This document shows, in pieces, positions 40,746 through 52,575 of a DNA stretch of 64,000 nt (within the stretch, counting starts at the first letter, position 1; every line of letters begins with the position of its first letter). Made by a program: the position numbers and the translations under genes. The notes beneath the pieces are model-generated. The model was not told where the DNA came from. It saw nothing but the letters and a program-made list of their open reading frames with translations, and made no database searches. Origin of the DNA: Siphonodentalium dalli (Eukaryota; Mollusca; Scaphopoda; Gadilida; Siphonodentaliidae); NCBI GenBank assembly GCA_032622095.1, contig CP136066.1, positions 182,686,716-182,750,715 of the forward strand, in the 5' to 3' direction.

Positions 40746-41021
40746 GTGACCCGCCATATCAAATCCAGTCGTAAGTCGGGATATTTTTTACCCTGTGCCA
40801 ATGCGTTCTCTTATATATGCGAGTCGACCATAGGTCGCCTCGCATATATAAGAGAATGCATTGGCCTAACAAATCTTTACAATTTTAATAATTTTTTCTT
40901 GTATTTTTTAACAATTTTATAATTTCACCCATACAGAGCCCCAGACAAACATGAGCAGACGACACTCTTCTATGTGCTTCTATATATGTGTGGGGCTCCC
41001 TGAAGGGTAATGGCGGGTCAC
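40746..41021. mobile_element. GTGACCC foldback MITE 3' of SULT B
   Basis: 276 bp, starting GTGACCCGCCATATC and ending GGCGGGTCAC. The left hairpin (about 40794-40866) is complete, unlike the gene A copy. Same distance from the stop codon as in gene A, hence inherited from the common ancestor. Confidence 0.78.
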
Positions 41022-41216
41022 ATATTCCACCCGCTGATAGTATGGGAACTTATTGATGTTCTTACCTGTTCTGGTACGAAACTTGATAACATGGAATAAA
41101 CAAAGCATGGAATATATATATATATCATTTGTTAATAAACGTTTGTTAATAATCTATTATAACCTTAGGGGCGGGGAGGTTGTCCCAGGCCAGCTCGAGA
41201 TTACATAATGTGTGAC

Positions 41217-41542
41217 GAAATTTGATGCATAGGGTATCTCGGTATCCGCTGGGCCGATTTCCCGGTATCCGCTGGGCCGATTTCCACCATTTTTGGGGTG
41301 TTGGTGTTTGACCCCACCTGACCCTGACCTTCAAAATGGTCAATTCAAGGTCAAAGCCCGGACGAAGTCGGGTCACCTTCTACAAGGTCAAATCGGGTAA
41401 AACCGGATGGATTTCGACGGGTACTTTTGTCGGGTACTTTTGTTCGGGCAGTGTTTTGGACGGGTCAAATCGTGACCCCACCTTGGCCTTCAAAATAAAC
41501 AATTCAAGGTCAAAGCCCGGACGAAGTCGGGTCACCTTCTAG
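41217..41542 (+). mobile_element. Helitron-like unit 1 of 4 (5'-truncated)
   Basis: Left edge is where similarity to the SULT A 3' flank stops (after ATAATGTGTGAC). Ends CACCTTCTAG at 41542 with the CCCGGACGAAGTCGGG hairpin just before. Contains several AGGTCA motifs. Confidence 0.7.
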
Positions 41543-42420
41543 TCTATTATATATTTTTGGAAGATCTGTGTGTGTGTTTGTTTGTGTGTGTGTGTGTGTA
41601 ATCGATGAACTGGAAAACGCCCGACCCGATTTCGATGAAACTTGGTATGTGGGGGTATTTTCGGGCCAGGAGTAACATAGGCCTATTGATTTTCAGATCT
41701 GAGGTCAACTTTTCACGTGCCGAGGTCAAATCTGTTTTACGCTGTGTTACGGGACTTTCATTTGAGTTCGGTGCTTACAAATCGATTCGAAACAGCGCGA
41801 ATAATAAAATGCCAGTCATAATAATGACACTGTGAGAATCTTTCGTGTTTCCTCTTTCCAACGATATATAATGCGTATGTATCCGTTTAGTTATCTGCCT
41901 CAAATATCAAGAAGAAGTGGTACTATCTTCCATCAGGATAAAAACAATGCATAACTTCTATGACGTCGTTAGAGGTCATAACGTTAGATCACGTTAACGC
42001 TTAACCGGCCGATGCATTTGACTGTTTCAGACGTCTTGGCGATATCTCGGGCACCGATGGTAATTTATCTTTACGTTGAAACTTGATAATTAATGAGCGT
42101 GTGTATATGAGGCGCGTTTATATACTTGAGTGGAAATCAAATCGGGTTAAACTGGCGGATTTTTACGGACGAAATTTGATGCATAGGGCATCTCGGTATC
42201 CGCTGGGCCGATTTCCCGGTATCCGCTGGGCCGATTTCCACCATTTTTGGGGTGTTGGTGTTTGACCCCACCTGACCTTGACCTTCAAAATGGTCAATTC
42301 AAGGTCAAAGCCCGGACGAAGTCGTGTCACCTTCTACAAGGTCAAATCGGGTAAAACCGGATGGATTTCGACGGGTACAATTCAAGGTCAAAGCCCGGAC
42401 GAAGTCGGGTCACCTTCTAG
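41543..42420 (+). mobile_element. Helitron-like unit 2 of 4
   Basis: Begins TCTATTATATATTTTTGG directly after the CTAG of unit 1 and ends CACCTTCTAG. 878 bp, nearly the length of the single copy at 19156-20031. TG-rich tract after the 5' end; no ORF for Rep/helicase. Confidence 0.8.
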
Positions 42421-42906
42421 TCTATTATATATTTTGGAAGATATGTCTGTGTGTGTGTGTCTGTGTGTATGTGTGTTCGCAATGAACTCGAAAATGGCCG
42501 AGCCGATTTCGATGAAACTTGGTATGTGGGGGTATTTTCGGCCGGGGGTGGCATGGGCCTATTAATTTGTCCGTGCGACGTGACCTTGACCTTGAAATCG
42601 GGTCATTTCAAGGTCAAACGCCCGAATATCACGGGATTTCGATGAAACTTGGTATGTGGGGGTACCTTCGTATGGGGAGTCTCATGAGCATATTCATTTG
42701 CCCGTGCGACGTGACCTTGACCTTGACATCTGGTCAATTCAAGGTCAAATCGCCAATTTTGATGGGATTTCGACGAAATTTTATACATAGGGGTACTTTT
42801 GTCCGGGCAGTGTTTTGGACTGGTGAAATCGTGACCCCACTTGACATTGACCTTCAAAATGGACAATTCAAGGTCAAAGCCCGGACGAAGTCGGGTCACC
42901 TTCTAG
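42421..42906 (+). mobile_element. Helitron-like unit 3 of 4
   Basis: 486 bp from TCTATTATATATTTTGG to CCTTCTAG, joined head to tail with units 2 and 4. Dense in TGACCTTGACCTTGA and CAAGGTCAAA. Confidence 0.8.
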
Positions 42907-43528
42907 TATTATATATTTTGGGAGATCTGTCTGTGTGTGTGTCTGTGTGATCGCGATGAACTCGAAAACGGCCGACCCGATTTCGATGAAACTTGGTATG
43001 TGGGGATACTTTCGGCCGGGAACTGGCATAGGCATATTAATTTGTTCGTGCGACGTGACCTTGACCTTGAAATCGGGGTATTTCAAGGTCAAACGCCGAA
43101 TATCACGGGATTTCGATGACAATTAATGTCTGGGGATACTTTCGTATGGAGAGTCTCATAAGCCTATTCATTTGCCCGTGCGACGTGACCTAGACCTTAA
43201 AATCGGGTCAATTCAAGGTCAAATCGCGAATTTTGATGGAATTTCCACGAAATTTGATACTTATGTTTACTTTTGTCCACTCAGTGTTTTGGACGGGTCA
43301 AATCGTGACCCCGACCTGACCTTGACCTTCAAAATGATCAATTCAAGGTCAAATCGGGTAAAACCGGATGGATTTCGACGGGTACTTTTGTCGGGTACTT
43401 TTGTCCGGGCAGTGTTTTGGCCGGATCAAATCGTGACCCCACCTCACCTTGACCTTCAAAATGGACAATTCAAGGTCAAATCGCGCAATTCAAGGTCAAA
43501 GCCCGGACGAAGTCGGGTCACCTTCTAG
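42907..43528 (+). mobile_element. Helitron-like unit 4 of 4
   Basis: 622 bp. Its first bases are TATTATATATTTTGG, missing the TC of the other units, and it ends CCTTCTAG before TATTATATAATAGACAG. Dense in AGGTCA motifs. Confidence 0.78.
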
Positions 43529-44474
43529 TATTATATAATAGACAGATAATTGTTCTTGCAAATCATAAATATCGCGTACATTGCATGTTATTGCCACGTT
43601 TGTACCATTGGTTATGTAAACAAACATCAAAAACGTTACGTTATGATTGTTTATAGACAAACAATTGGAACTACAATGATACGTTGCGCTGTGGTATGCG
43701 TAGATAAAATTATTGGCGCAATCAACAATCGCATTCAAATCACACCAACTTTTATTTTAATGAACCGATTCTACCCGCTGTCAGTTCAAAATCAAGCTAA
43801 TCCACGTTTCTTCATGATTAGGAAATGGTCAGACAGAAATAATATAATTGTTCTTCTAAAGAAATGAATATTTTTCAATCCAGTCAGTATTTTCTCCTAA
43901 CATATACATGGTCATACATACCAAATACGGAATATTACTATGAGTCGTATTGTGAGTTGTAAGTTGTACGCGCACAATATTAGGGGTTTTGCAACCGATA
44001 TTTAAAGCGCGCGAATCTAAATAAGAAATGACGCAATGTCGTAATTCTGCTTGTAAACAATCTACTGCGCGATTTGCGAGAAACTAAACAACAGTCGATC
44101 TGTATTTTCTCGGACACATGCATGCAAAGCGTGTTTTGTGAATAATATCCCAATCCTATCATAATTCTGCAATACTATTATATAGCATATACTTGAGGAA
44201 AGTATCACAATTTGATCATGTTATTTCTAAATTATAACCTACGATAAAGGCCACCCGTCCCTTTAATGGCGGTTTTGATATGCAAAACTTTAGATTATGT
44301 CCCTTCGTATTAGAATATATATGTTGCTTTTTTGGAAAAGCTCATCTGTGACTGTGTTAACGTTATCCTGATTATGTAAGTACTTGTATGTCTATATTAA
44401 ATCACCGCGCAGACGCCTGTAATTTACGGACATGAAGTTCAGAGAACAAGTCGACCTATGTGTTAATGTGTCTG
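43529..44474. other. Unassigned stretch
   Basis: An open frame at 43550-43867 (105 codons) has no recognised motif. Nothing else supported. Confidence 0.4.
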
Positions 44475-45015
44475 CACTGAAAAAAAAAACTTAGTCATAG
44501 CCTTAGTCAACCCGTAACTTAGTTATTTTTGACTAACTTAGCCAAAAGTAACTAAGTGTTACCTTAGTCACATCTTACTAATTCTTAGTTACTAAGGTTG
44601 ACATTTTCGTGATTCAGTCATGCCGGCAAAACTCAATAGTATACTTATCGGCGACATATTATACACGGCAATGACACCATACAGTATAACTGAATCTTAA
44701 TCTGCTCCATACAGTATAACTGCTTTTTTCAATGTTTTGCACAAGTGAACGCAAACCGCCAATTGGCTTTAACCAAGAGTGCATCAGATAATGAAAAATT
44801 GCTTCGATGGATAGGATATGTTTGACTAACTTAGCCAAAAGTAACTAAGTTTGACCTTAGTCACATATTACTAATACTTAGTTACTTAGGTTAATATTTT
44901 CGTCAAAAAAAAAAATTAGTCATAGCCTTAGTCAACCCGTAACTCAGTTATTTTTGACTAACTTAGCCAAAAGTAACATAATGACTAAGGCTATGACTAA
45001 GTTTTTTTTTCAGTG
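44475..45015. mobile_element. CACTG-ended foldback MITE, copy 1
   Basis: Ends are CACTGAAAAAAAAAACTTAG and its complement CTAAGTTTTTTTTTTCAGTG, with TIRs extending through repeated CTTAGTCA and TGACTAAG words. 541 bp, no transposase. No clear target duplication, so superfamily left open. Confidence 0.72.
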
Positions 45016-46407
45016 TACATTTTATATGCATGTACAACTACAAGAGAGGATATACGTGTACTAGTACTGCACTGTGCGCACCAGTGTAACTCACACGCTT
45101 CAATGTCAACAAATAGACAACAAACAATGTATATTATATAATATCGCATTCATTCTGTGTTAATCGGGTCGGTACGTATATGGCGAGTACGTAATTTTAA
45201 CTCAAATTATTGTTTCTCCATTTTGTGGCCGACATTTTAATCACTAAAATCAGAGTGATTTAGACGTGATATTGGCGTCGAACGAACTAAAAGAGACGAC
45301 ATATTACATAAATAACAACCATGGCGTATTTAGAGAGCGGATAAAATCAGGATAAAAGAGAAGTTATGAAAATAATCTGCGAAACCGTTCATCGTGTATT
45401 GTTGAACTAATTATTCAGACTCAGTCAGAGCTCTGTTTTCATTCAACAAGTGGACAATTTGTCAATAATGGTTTGATTCTTTATTCTACATGTGAAAGAA
45501 CAGCGCCTGAAATATTTGCTGCCAAAATTAGATGTGTGACTGATGACTTCTTCAAGGTTACATGTACACAGTACAGTACATACGGTGTGGTGAACGTTTT
45601 TCGCAGTGGCATTGTGGACGAGCACCCTAAGGCCTAACTTGAACTTGATGTGCATTCCGGCTTGGTGGTCGAGGCTGTTACCTGTTCGATTGCGGACAGT
45701 TGTTAAAGACGGTCTGATTTCGGTTCCTTCGATAACCGGACAAGTTTATATTCTGCGAAAAAATTAATCATTGACAATTTCCACTAAATTCATCGAGAGC
45801 AGAGATGCATGCCAATTAATCGATGAATCATGATATGATCCTTTCAATCGAATCAATGGTCTGACAATGTCGTCTGATGTCAAGCAATAGTGACAATAAT
45901 ATCAACGACTCAACGAGCAGCTACATGTGTATTAATATTATAATGTTGAAAATGCAGTTCATGACAGTACTTGTTCAGAATCTAATTCTTTCAGAGCACA
46001 TCAATATGATCGACATGCATGTACAAGTTCTACAAGAGAGGACATACGTGTACTAGTACTGTAGTGTGCGCACCAGTGTAACTCACACGAGGTTCAATGT
46101 CAACAAATAGACAAACAACAATGAAACCGATGCTGTGTCGTGATGGATGATCACATTGTTTTAATAGTTAATAAAATTTATTTTTATACCTGTAAGTCAT
46201 TATTTTCAGTTATTTTAATCTGCAGTTGCGATGTTCAGCTGAGATTGCAGGGCTATGATACCCCCAATAATTAGGTCCAATTAAATGTACTAATATATAC
46301 AGTGATGACATAGTCAAGCCGTAGTTATTTCTGACTAAGGCCTTAGTTATTTCTGACTAAGGCCTTAGTCATTTCTGACTAAGGCCTTATATTATATGTT
46401 ATATCTA
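45016..46407. other. Stretch between the two CACTG MITEs, with a direct repeat pair
   Basis: About 105 bp at 45025-45130 recur at 46012-46122 (shared GTACTAGTACTG, GTGCGCACCAGTGTAACTCA and TCAATGTCAACAAATAGACA). A fragment of the CTTAGTCA element is at 46311-46390. No gene recognised. Confidence 0.55.
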
Positions 46408-46697
46408 CACTGAAAAAAAACTTAGTCAAAAGTAACTAAGTTACCTTAGTCAGAACCCCCGTCTCAAAACTAACTAGCTTAGCTTAGTCAGAAATGACTA
46501 AGGTTGCCCTTAGTCATTTCTGACTAAGGTCTGACTAAGATTGCCCTTAGTCATTTCTGACTAAGGCCTTAGACCTTAGTCAGAAATGACTAAGGGCAAC
46601 CTTAGTCATTTCTGACTAAGCTAAGCTAGTTAGTTTTGAGACGGGGGTTCTGACTAAGGTAACTTAGTTACTTTTAACTAAGTTTTTTTTTTCAGTG
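46408..46697. mobile_element. CACTG-ended foldback MITE, copy 2
   Basis: 290 bp, almost wholly palindromic: ~125-bp arms from CACTGAAAAAAAACTTAGTC inward, including CAGAACCCCCGTCTCAAAAC and its complement. It abuts a reverse transcriptase fragment. Confidence 0.78.
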
Positions 46698-46699
46698 TG

Positions 46700-47106
46700 C
46701 GCCTCAGGTACCAGTATGTTGCACGACGTTGCACTTTCTCTAAAGCGGTACAATGATACTGCAAATGAGAGTCCCACGTCGTGTTGTAATATTCAAGAAT
46801 TGGTCTAACTATGCTCGTATAAAGACGCATAAACGTGTTCGAGTGTAATGCCATGAATGTGCCATGTATAGGACACATATGACCCGATATGAGTGTATAT
46901 ATGTGAATGCCGAATTTAAGTTTGTTATCCACTTTAACTCCGAGCTCCTGTTCGCAAAAGCTCTGCAGAATTGGTGGTTTGTTTCGCACGCATGTCATGA
47001 AATGGTCCTTCTGTGGATTTTTATATCTAATATGAACGACGTGAATTTTGTCCGAATTAAAATTGAGCTGCCAAATATTTGCCCGTTCTCTTTCTTGCGT
47101 AGTCAC
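46700..47106 (-). pseudogene. Reverse transcriptase fragment of a non-LTR retrotransposon
   Basis: Minus strand: WQLNFNSDKIHVVHI, LGVKVDNKLKFGIHI, FMRLYTSIVRPILEYYNTTW and ALEKVQRRAT are the thumb-region motifs just after the YADD box. Both ends are missing; the 3' end runs into the CACTG MITE. A dead fragment. Confidence 0.8.
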
Positions 47107-48246
47107 GATAGGACTACTCTTATTATGTGGTCTGAATTCCGCAATGTTCTATCTGTGACTGTTAACCCATTTAGCAACTCCCGAAGAAACATTTTAAAAG
47201 GGTCGAAATCCACATAGAAGGCAATTTTCAAGAAGCGAATGTCATAGTTAATCATTTCACCTCAAACTGTTTCGATTTAATTGTGACAGTTCCACGTTTA
47301 GCACCAAAATAATGAGTGGTGCTTAGCATGACTAGCAAAACCAATGCGTTGGCACACATCTGTAAAAGACAAATTGTCATATTACTAAACACATAGAAGA
47401 GTAGAAGAGATGCATAATGCATAGCGAAGAAAGGGTTTAAAAGTACGAAGAGGAGCTAAAACTGTCCCCGGTTAATACACGACAATGGCATCTTTCATCC
47501 AACGGATATGCCAAGAACAGAAATCTCATTAGGGTATATCTTCATGTTCGTTCTCGGAACAACTAGGACAATTTGGGACACATCCCGCCCTACACTTACT
47601 TCATAGTTACTAAGGCTAAGACGCACTTGACAGAACAATGAGAAACAAATGTTTCTGTTAAACAATTTTAGCACTATTAACTTATTAAGCTACATGTAAT
47701 TAGCTTTAGATGATATTATGCATGACACTTATTATGAACATTTAATTGTAATACATTTGATAGTGATTTAATTTTAATTAACATCTAAGTATGAGTATAT
47801 GTATCTATACATTTACAAGATAATTACATTTTCACCAAACACACATTCGTATCACATGCACACATCCACATATGCTTTAATCGTTTCGTCAGCATTCGAC
47901 CCTAGTCGTTAGTTTACTGGTTAAGGAGGCGTTTTATATGGGAAAGTTGGAGAGAGAATGAACCATGGTAACCCAAGGGAAACGTATGGAATCACCCCCA
48001 AATGCCAACACGAACCTTGAGTAAACACAGATTCGAAAAACATAAACATACCGGGTGTGGCAATGATTCAGTTAACAAACGAGACGAAGAGCTCGCTGTG
48101 GATAACCGGAAAGTATCAAGCTATGTCAGCAAAACTTGAACATTGGTTGATACGAGGCAACCCGTTGTACATGAACTTCAAAGCATGGTGGGAAAACGGT
48201 AGCTGTTAATATGAACTCAAATCTACAGCCGGCGTATCAGATTTAA
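47107..48246. other. Unassigned stretch
   Basis: No convincing coding frame or repeat, apart from the TTAA target at its right edge. Confidence 0.4.
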
Positions 48247-48490
48247 TCCTTTACCCAACAAACCGGCCAAAACCGGCAAAATAAAGCTGCAACAGCCTAA
48301 ATTATCTTCGGTCTGTCTCAATAAAACCATACAAACATGGCTATCATTGGAACCGGCTCATTGAACACATTGTGATAGTTACAGTTATGCCCTGTGTCAA
48401 TGCATTCTCTTATATATGCGAGTCGACCATAGGTCGCCTCGCATATATAAGAGAATGCATTGGCACAGGGCCCTTCTGTTGGGTAAAGGG
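48247..48490. mobile_element. piggyBac-type MITE, second copy (inverted)
   Basis: TCCTTTACCCAACA at left, TGTTGGGTAAAGGG at right, TTAA on both sides (48243-48246 and 48491-48494). It is the reverse of 27976-28307 and 88 bp shorter. The 78-bp hairpin at 48391-48469 is complete. Confidence 0.85.
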
Positions 48491-49336
48491 TTAATATGAC
48501 GTCCATTAACGATACAGAGAGGGAAGAAGGCAGACGAAAGAAAGTTAAAGTGGATATGTCCTTATTTTTTCAGTTATCCCCCATGGGAATCGATTACAGT
48601 TGGTTTGGTATAGAATTACTTCCCTTTGTCGAGTTATTTTGTACGCATGCGCACACGTTTGTTTACAGGAACACACTAAAAGTGTAAGCCGACTCCGGCG
48701 ACAATTAAATTAAAGTTGCAAGCGGAGTTTCATGATTACGTTTAGTACGTTTTACTCCATTGTTTCTCAATGGATATGAATGGAATTTTCAAAGTATGTC
48801 CGTGTTTATAATCGTTTAAATTAAATTAAAACAAAATCACACATTTGATGATGTATTGAAATGTTTCGTTCTGAAGCACACTGTAAAGCGTAAGATGCCG
48901 GCTCCAAAATAACAGATGTAAGAAAATCGACATTTCGACGGTGAAAAGTCTCGTTGCGGGTGGTGAACTTCGTGGTAAAAATTGACATTTCGGCCTCAAA
49001 CAGCCTCAAAGGTGAAAAAGCGCCGGCGGACGTGATATTGCATTATTTCCTTGGAATTTATGTCCGTATTGAGTTATGGAATGCAAAAACTTCAACAAAT
49101 TACGAATGTGTTGATTTTATCGAACTGAGCGTGTAGATATGTGTAGCCTACATGCATGTTATCGGATTAACCAGGATTAACTAGAACAATAATTGGCAAC
49201 GCTGTTACGCTGGGCTATAATGGCGGGAACCTTTAAGTTTTAATAAGGCAAATGTATGTTAATAATAACTCTATTTAATAATAATGCATATAATAAAAAT
49301 ACATATAATACATAAACATTAAATAATGAACAAAAA
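48491..49336. other. Unassigned stretch
   Basis: Short open frames (48496-48687, 48954-49136) have no recognised motif. Nothing supported. Confidence 0.4.
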
Positions 49337-50418
49337 GGTATAGGGGAGACCGGGGCATGTTGGAACGTGGGGTATATTGAAAATATTGTTAAAAAATAAA
49401 ACAGCATCTACAATTTCCACTTATTTTGTGGAACCCACTCTTGCATATATGCACATATAACGCAAAAACATTCTGACTATTCTCGGAATGGTGTAAGAGA
49501 TATGTACAAAAATATCTTTGGGGGGGGGGGGGGTATCAAGTAATTTTTTCGATTTTCAGGTTTTATCATTGTTCAAGATAAAATTTCGGGACGTAAAGGT
49601 TGTAAATTATGTCAGTTGATCCAGTTTCATTTCATTTCAGTCATAAATAAAACAAAATACTGATTAATTAGTGTCTTTCCAAGATCGTGTACCATCAGAC
49701 CCTTTTTCCACGTCGGGGGCATGTTGGAACATCACATTGTGTCCCCATAGTGCGACTTACGGGAAAACCCCATAAAATTTGGCATTGAGCTAGTATAATT
49801 AACCATTATGGAACAATTCAGAAGGAATTATGGATGAATTCATCTCAGTTGCTTGCAACCATGTCCTAAATATGATTTCAATATGTTTTCGTTGATGAAA
49901 AATTATTTGTGTGGCAAATGGGGAGGTTTGTATAGATAGCATGCACTAAAAACCCCTCCAAATTTTGCCCTGCTACGACCCTCCCGTGTGTGAAACGACG
50001 TTTTCATTGGATGTGTTGCGTTTTCCAATGATGACGATTTCTCGTACATACTTTATGCCTCGGACTCAGCTATTATGTTTTATACTAGCAATTTAATATA
50101 GTTCTTGGAATATATTAGTAGTTTTACCTTGAACTTTGCATTGATTTCATATGTGTTCCTTACATGATCAGTGTTCTGACTTACCCCAGTCGATGTTCCA
50201 ATTTGCCCCTGGTTTCAAACAATTTAACCCGGGGCATGCTGGAACGAATTTATTTTTTCTATTTAAAAGCGAAATGGATCATATATAATGAAATGCCATA
50301 TTTAAAGTCTTTGATATACTTTATAATAATAGTTGAAAAAAGGAAGGGGCCCATGCTCACATTTTCCTGTATGTGTGATTGAATATAAAACGTTCCAACA
50401 TGCCCCGCTCTCCCATAC
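49337..50418. mobile_element. Non-autonomous TIR element with GGGGCATGTTGGAAC ends
   Basis: The left end GGGGAGACCGGGGCATGTTG matches in inverse the right end CAACATGCCCCGCTCTCCC, both flanked by GTAT in inverted sense. The core word GGGGCATGTTGGAAC recurs inside near 49727, 50230 and, inverted, 50190. About 1.08 kb with no transposase. Superfamily not assigned. Confidence 0.75.
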
Positions 50419-51268
50419 ATTTGCGACTGCTCATGTTTTGTGTTGTATGGTACGTCGTATAATTAATGAACTCCTCTTGTAACGGACGATTCCGCCGGAT
50501 ATCCAGGAAATCAACGGCCACAAACTTCGAGATTCATATCGCGAAAATATAATCAACGATAATTAAGGGTGCCCTGGACATTGGGTGATTTCTCCATGTG
50601 TCATAGGTAATAAGCAATGATGGATACCTTTTAGACAGTCTTTTCGATAACAAATTGTCTGCATCATTCGAAATACAACTTGGACAATTATATTAAACAA
50701 CACAATGCATATGCCGCAAGTATAACAGATACCAATTCCCTTTATTCCGGATTATCCATTTGCTATAGCTTTCTTATAGTGTACTTTTGCATCAACGTGT
50801 AGTACAAGACAAGTTTTAGACAACGAATAAGAATTATGATCAGCAAATGGGCCATTCTCCGGAAAAGTGCGAAACAGGACCGGCCTACCATACTCGTCCA
50901 AAACAAACTCTTACAGATCACGCTAAATTTAATTTCCCCATAAATTAGAAGTGTATCAAAATCTAAGAAAGCATCCTCTATGGCGGCCACCATTTTATGA
51001 ATTAGTAAACGGACATACGAAAAATTCAATAAGAGTCCCCAGTATAGTATATTGTATTGTTTTGTAATGACTATATAGAAGAACATTTCCGATCAGACAG
51101 GAGTTTCACCATTCAGAAATCTTATCAATTGGTGCCATAATAGATGATGACTTAAGTGTCAGATGCATGTTTTGCCTAAAATTTCCTGGTATATGTCTAA
51201 ATGTATTTGCTAAAAATCTGTCAGGAATTTCTTTCGGAAATTTGGTATAAGCGATTATTGTGACACAA
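50419..51268. other. Unassigned stretch
   Basis: A minus-strand open frame at 50763-51086 has no recognised motif. Nothing supported. Confidence 0.4.
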
Positions 51269-51980
51269 TGGCTGCGGACACACGTATCACAGTAGCGATG
51301 GCATAGTAGGTGTGACAATTTATTATGGTGGAGTTTGATGACAATTTGTCGTCACAATTAATATGCCATATAGCTGGCCATGTCGCCCGCTGCATATTCG
51401 CACAATGAGTCTTCCAAAGTTCGTTATGATCAGCCTTTTTCTTGTTTTGGTCCTTGAATATATTGTTCGCTTTGTTTATTCCAGATACTTTCTCTCAGCT
51501 ACATTTCTCCCAACAATTCCGACACAGCTTCATCGGCCCACATGATAATGTTAGCGGAATTATGCGTAGAACTAAACGTCGCAAAATTAAAAATGCAATT
51601 GGGGAACTGTCTTAATACGCATGAAATTAATATAAGTAGATAAACATGCAGTGAGATCATGTCAATACAATACTACGTGCATGATATGTAAGTGAATGAG
51701 GGATTGCCATGGTCAAACACAATTCTGGACGATCGATCGTGCAATTATATTATATCGTAGATAATACAATGTAGCAAAACGTAATGAGTAGAGATCAACC
51801 TTGGTGAAACGCAATGGGTTAATTGGTCGAGTCGACTCATTGTGCGGAAACTCAGCGGGCAACATGGCGAGCTATAATATGGCACATAATTATGACGATC
51901 AATTGTCACCAAACTCCACCATAATAAATTGTCACACCTACTATATGGCATCGCTACTGTAATACGGGTGTCCGCAGCCA
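51269..51980. mobile_element. Foldback element with ~145-bp inverted arms
   Basis: 51269-51410 (TGGCTGCGGACAC, AGTAGCGATGGCATA, AATTTATTATGGTGGAGTTT) is the inverse of 51834-51980 with some divergence. The ~420-bp spacer has no ORF of note. Confidence 0.75.
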
Positions 51981-52383
51981 ATATGTAAGAACTATCGACC
52001 CATTGGATAGTATAACATCAATTACTTCACTTTTATGACAAATATTTAAAATTTCACTGTTTTCCGGTTCCAAGAACCTCTGTAAAATAGATTGTTTTCA
52101 AAAGTACAGTTCATATATCCATGATATCCAGTCTGATATATATCCAGACTCCGTCTCATTACTTTCATCTATATATTGATTGAAATGAAACACGGTCTGA
52201 GTTTTGTTAGACAGCATGATATCATAACATAACACAAATATGTCGGCAACAAATCGCAATAAATTTTAGCCCAAGTTACGTAATATGAAATATAATTTGA
52301 AGTTTTCACGCGTTGCAAGCTGTCTGTTCACAGTTTATGTATGTACGCGGTATTAGGTTGTTACTCGTCGAAATGATATCTGA

Positions 52384-52575
52384 TGTTCCAAAGTTCCGAA
52401 TCAAGTCTTTCTTTGAAGGTTTTCAGGTCTTCCGAATCTACCACGAACTGTGATAAATCGCTCCAATGAAGCACCACTCAGTCTGCAAAGAAGTGCAAAT
52501 GGGTGTCTTTGTTGCATCTATTGGGGTGTAATTTGTGAGTGTGGTCCCTCATTCCCGAATCGTATACCATCTGGA
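52384..52575 (-). pseudogene. C-terminal scrap of a non-LTR reverse transcriptase
   Basis: Minus strand reads GMRDHTHKLHPNRCNKDTHL, an in-frame stop, then VVLHWSDLSQFVVDSEDLKT and FKERLDSELW. This matches the 'HxFFxxRVVxxWNxLPxxVV...FKxRLD' ending of many non-LTR polymerases. Dead fragment. Confidence 0.65.
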
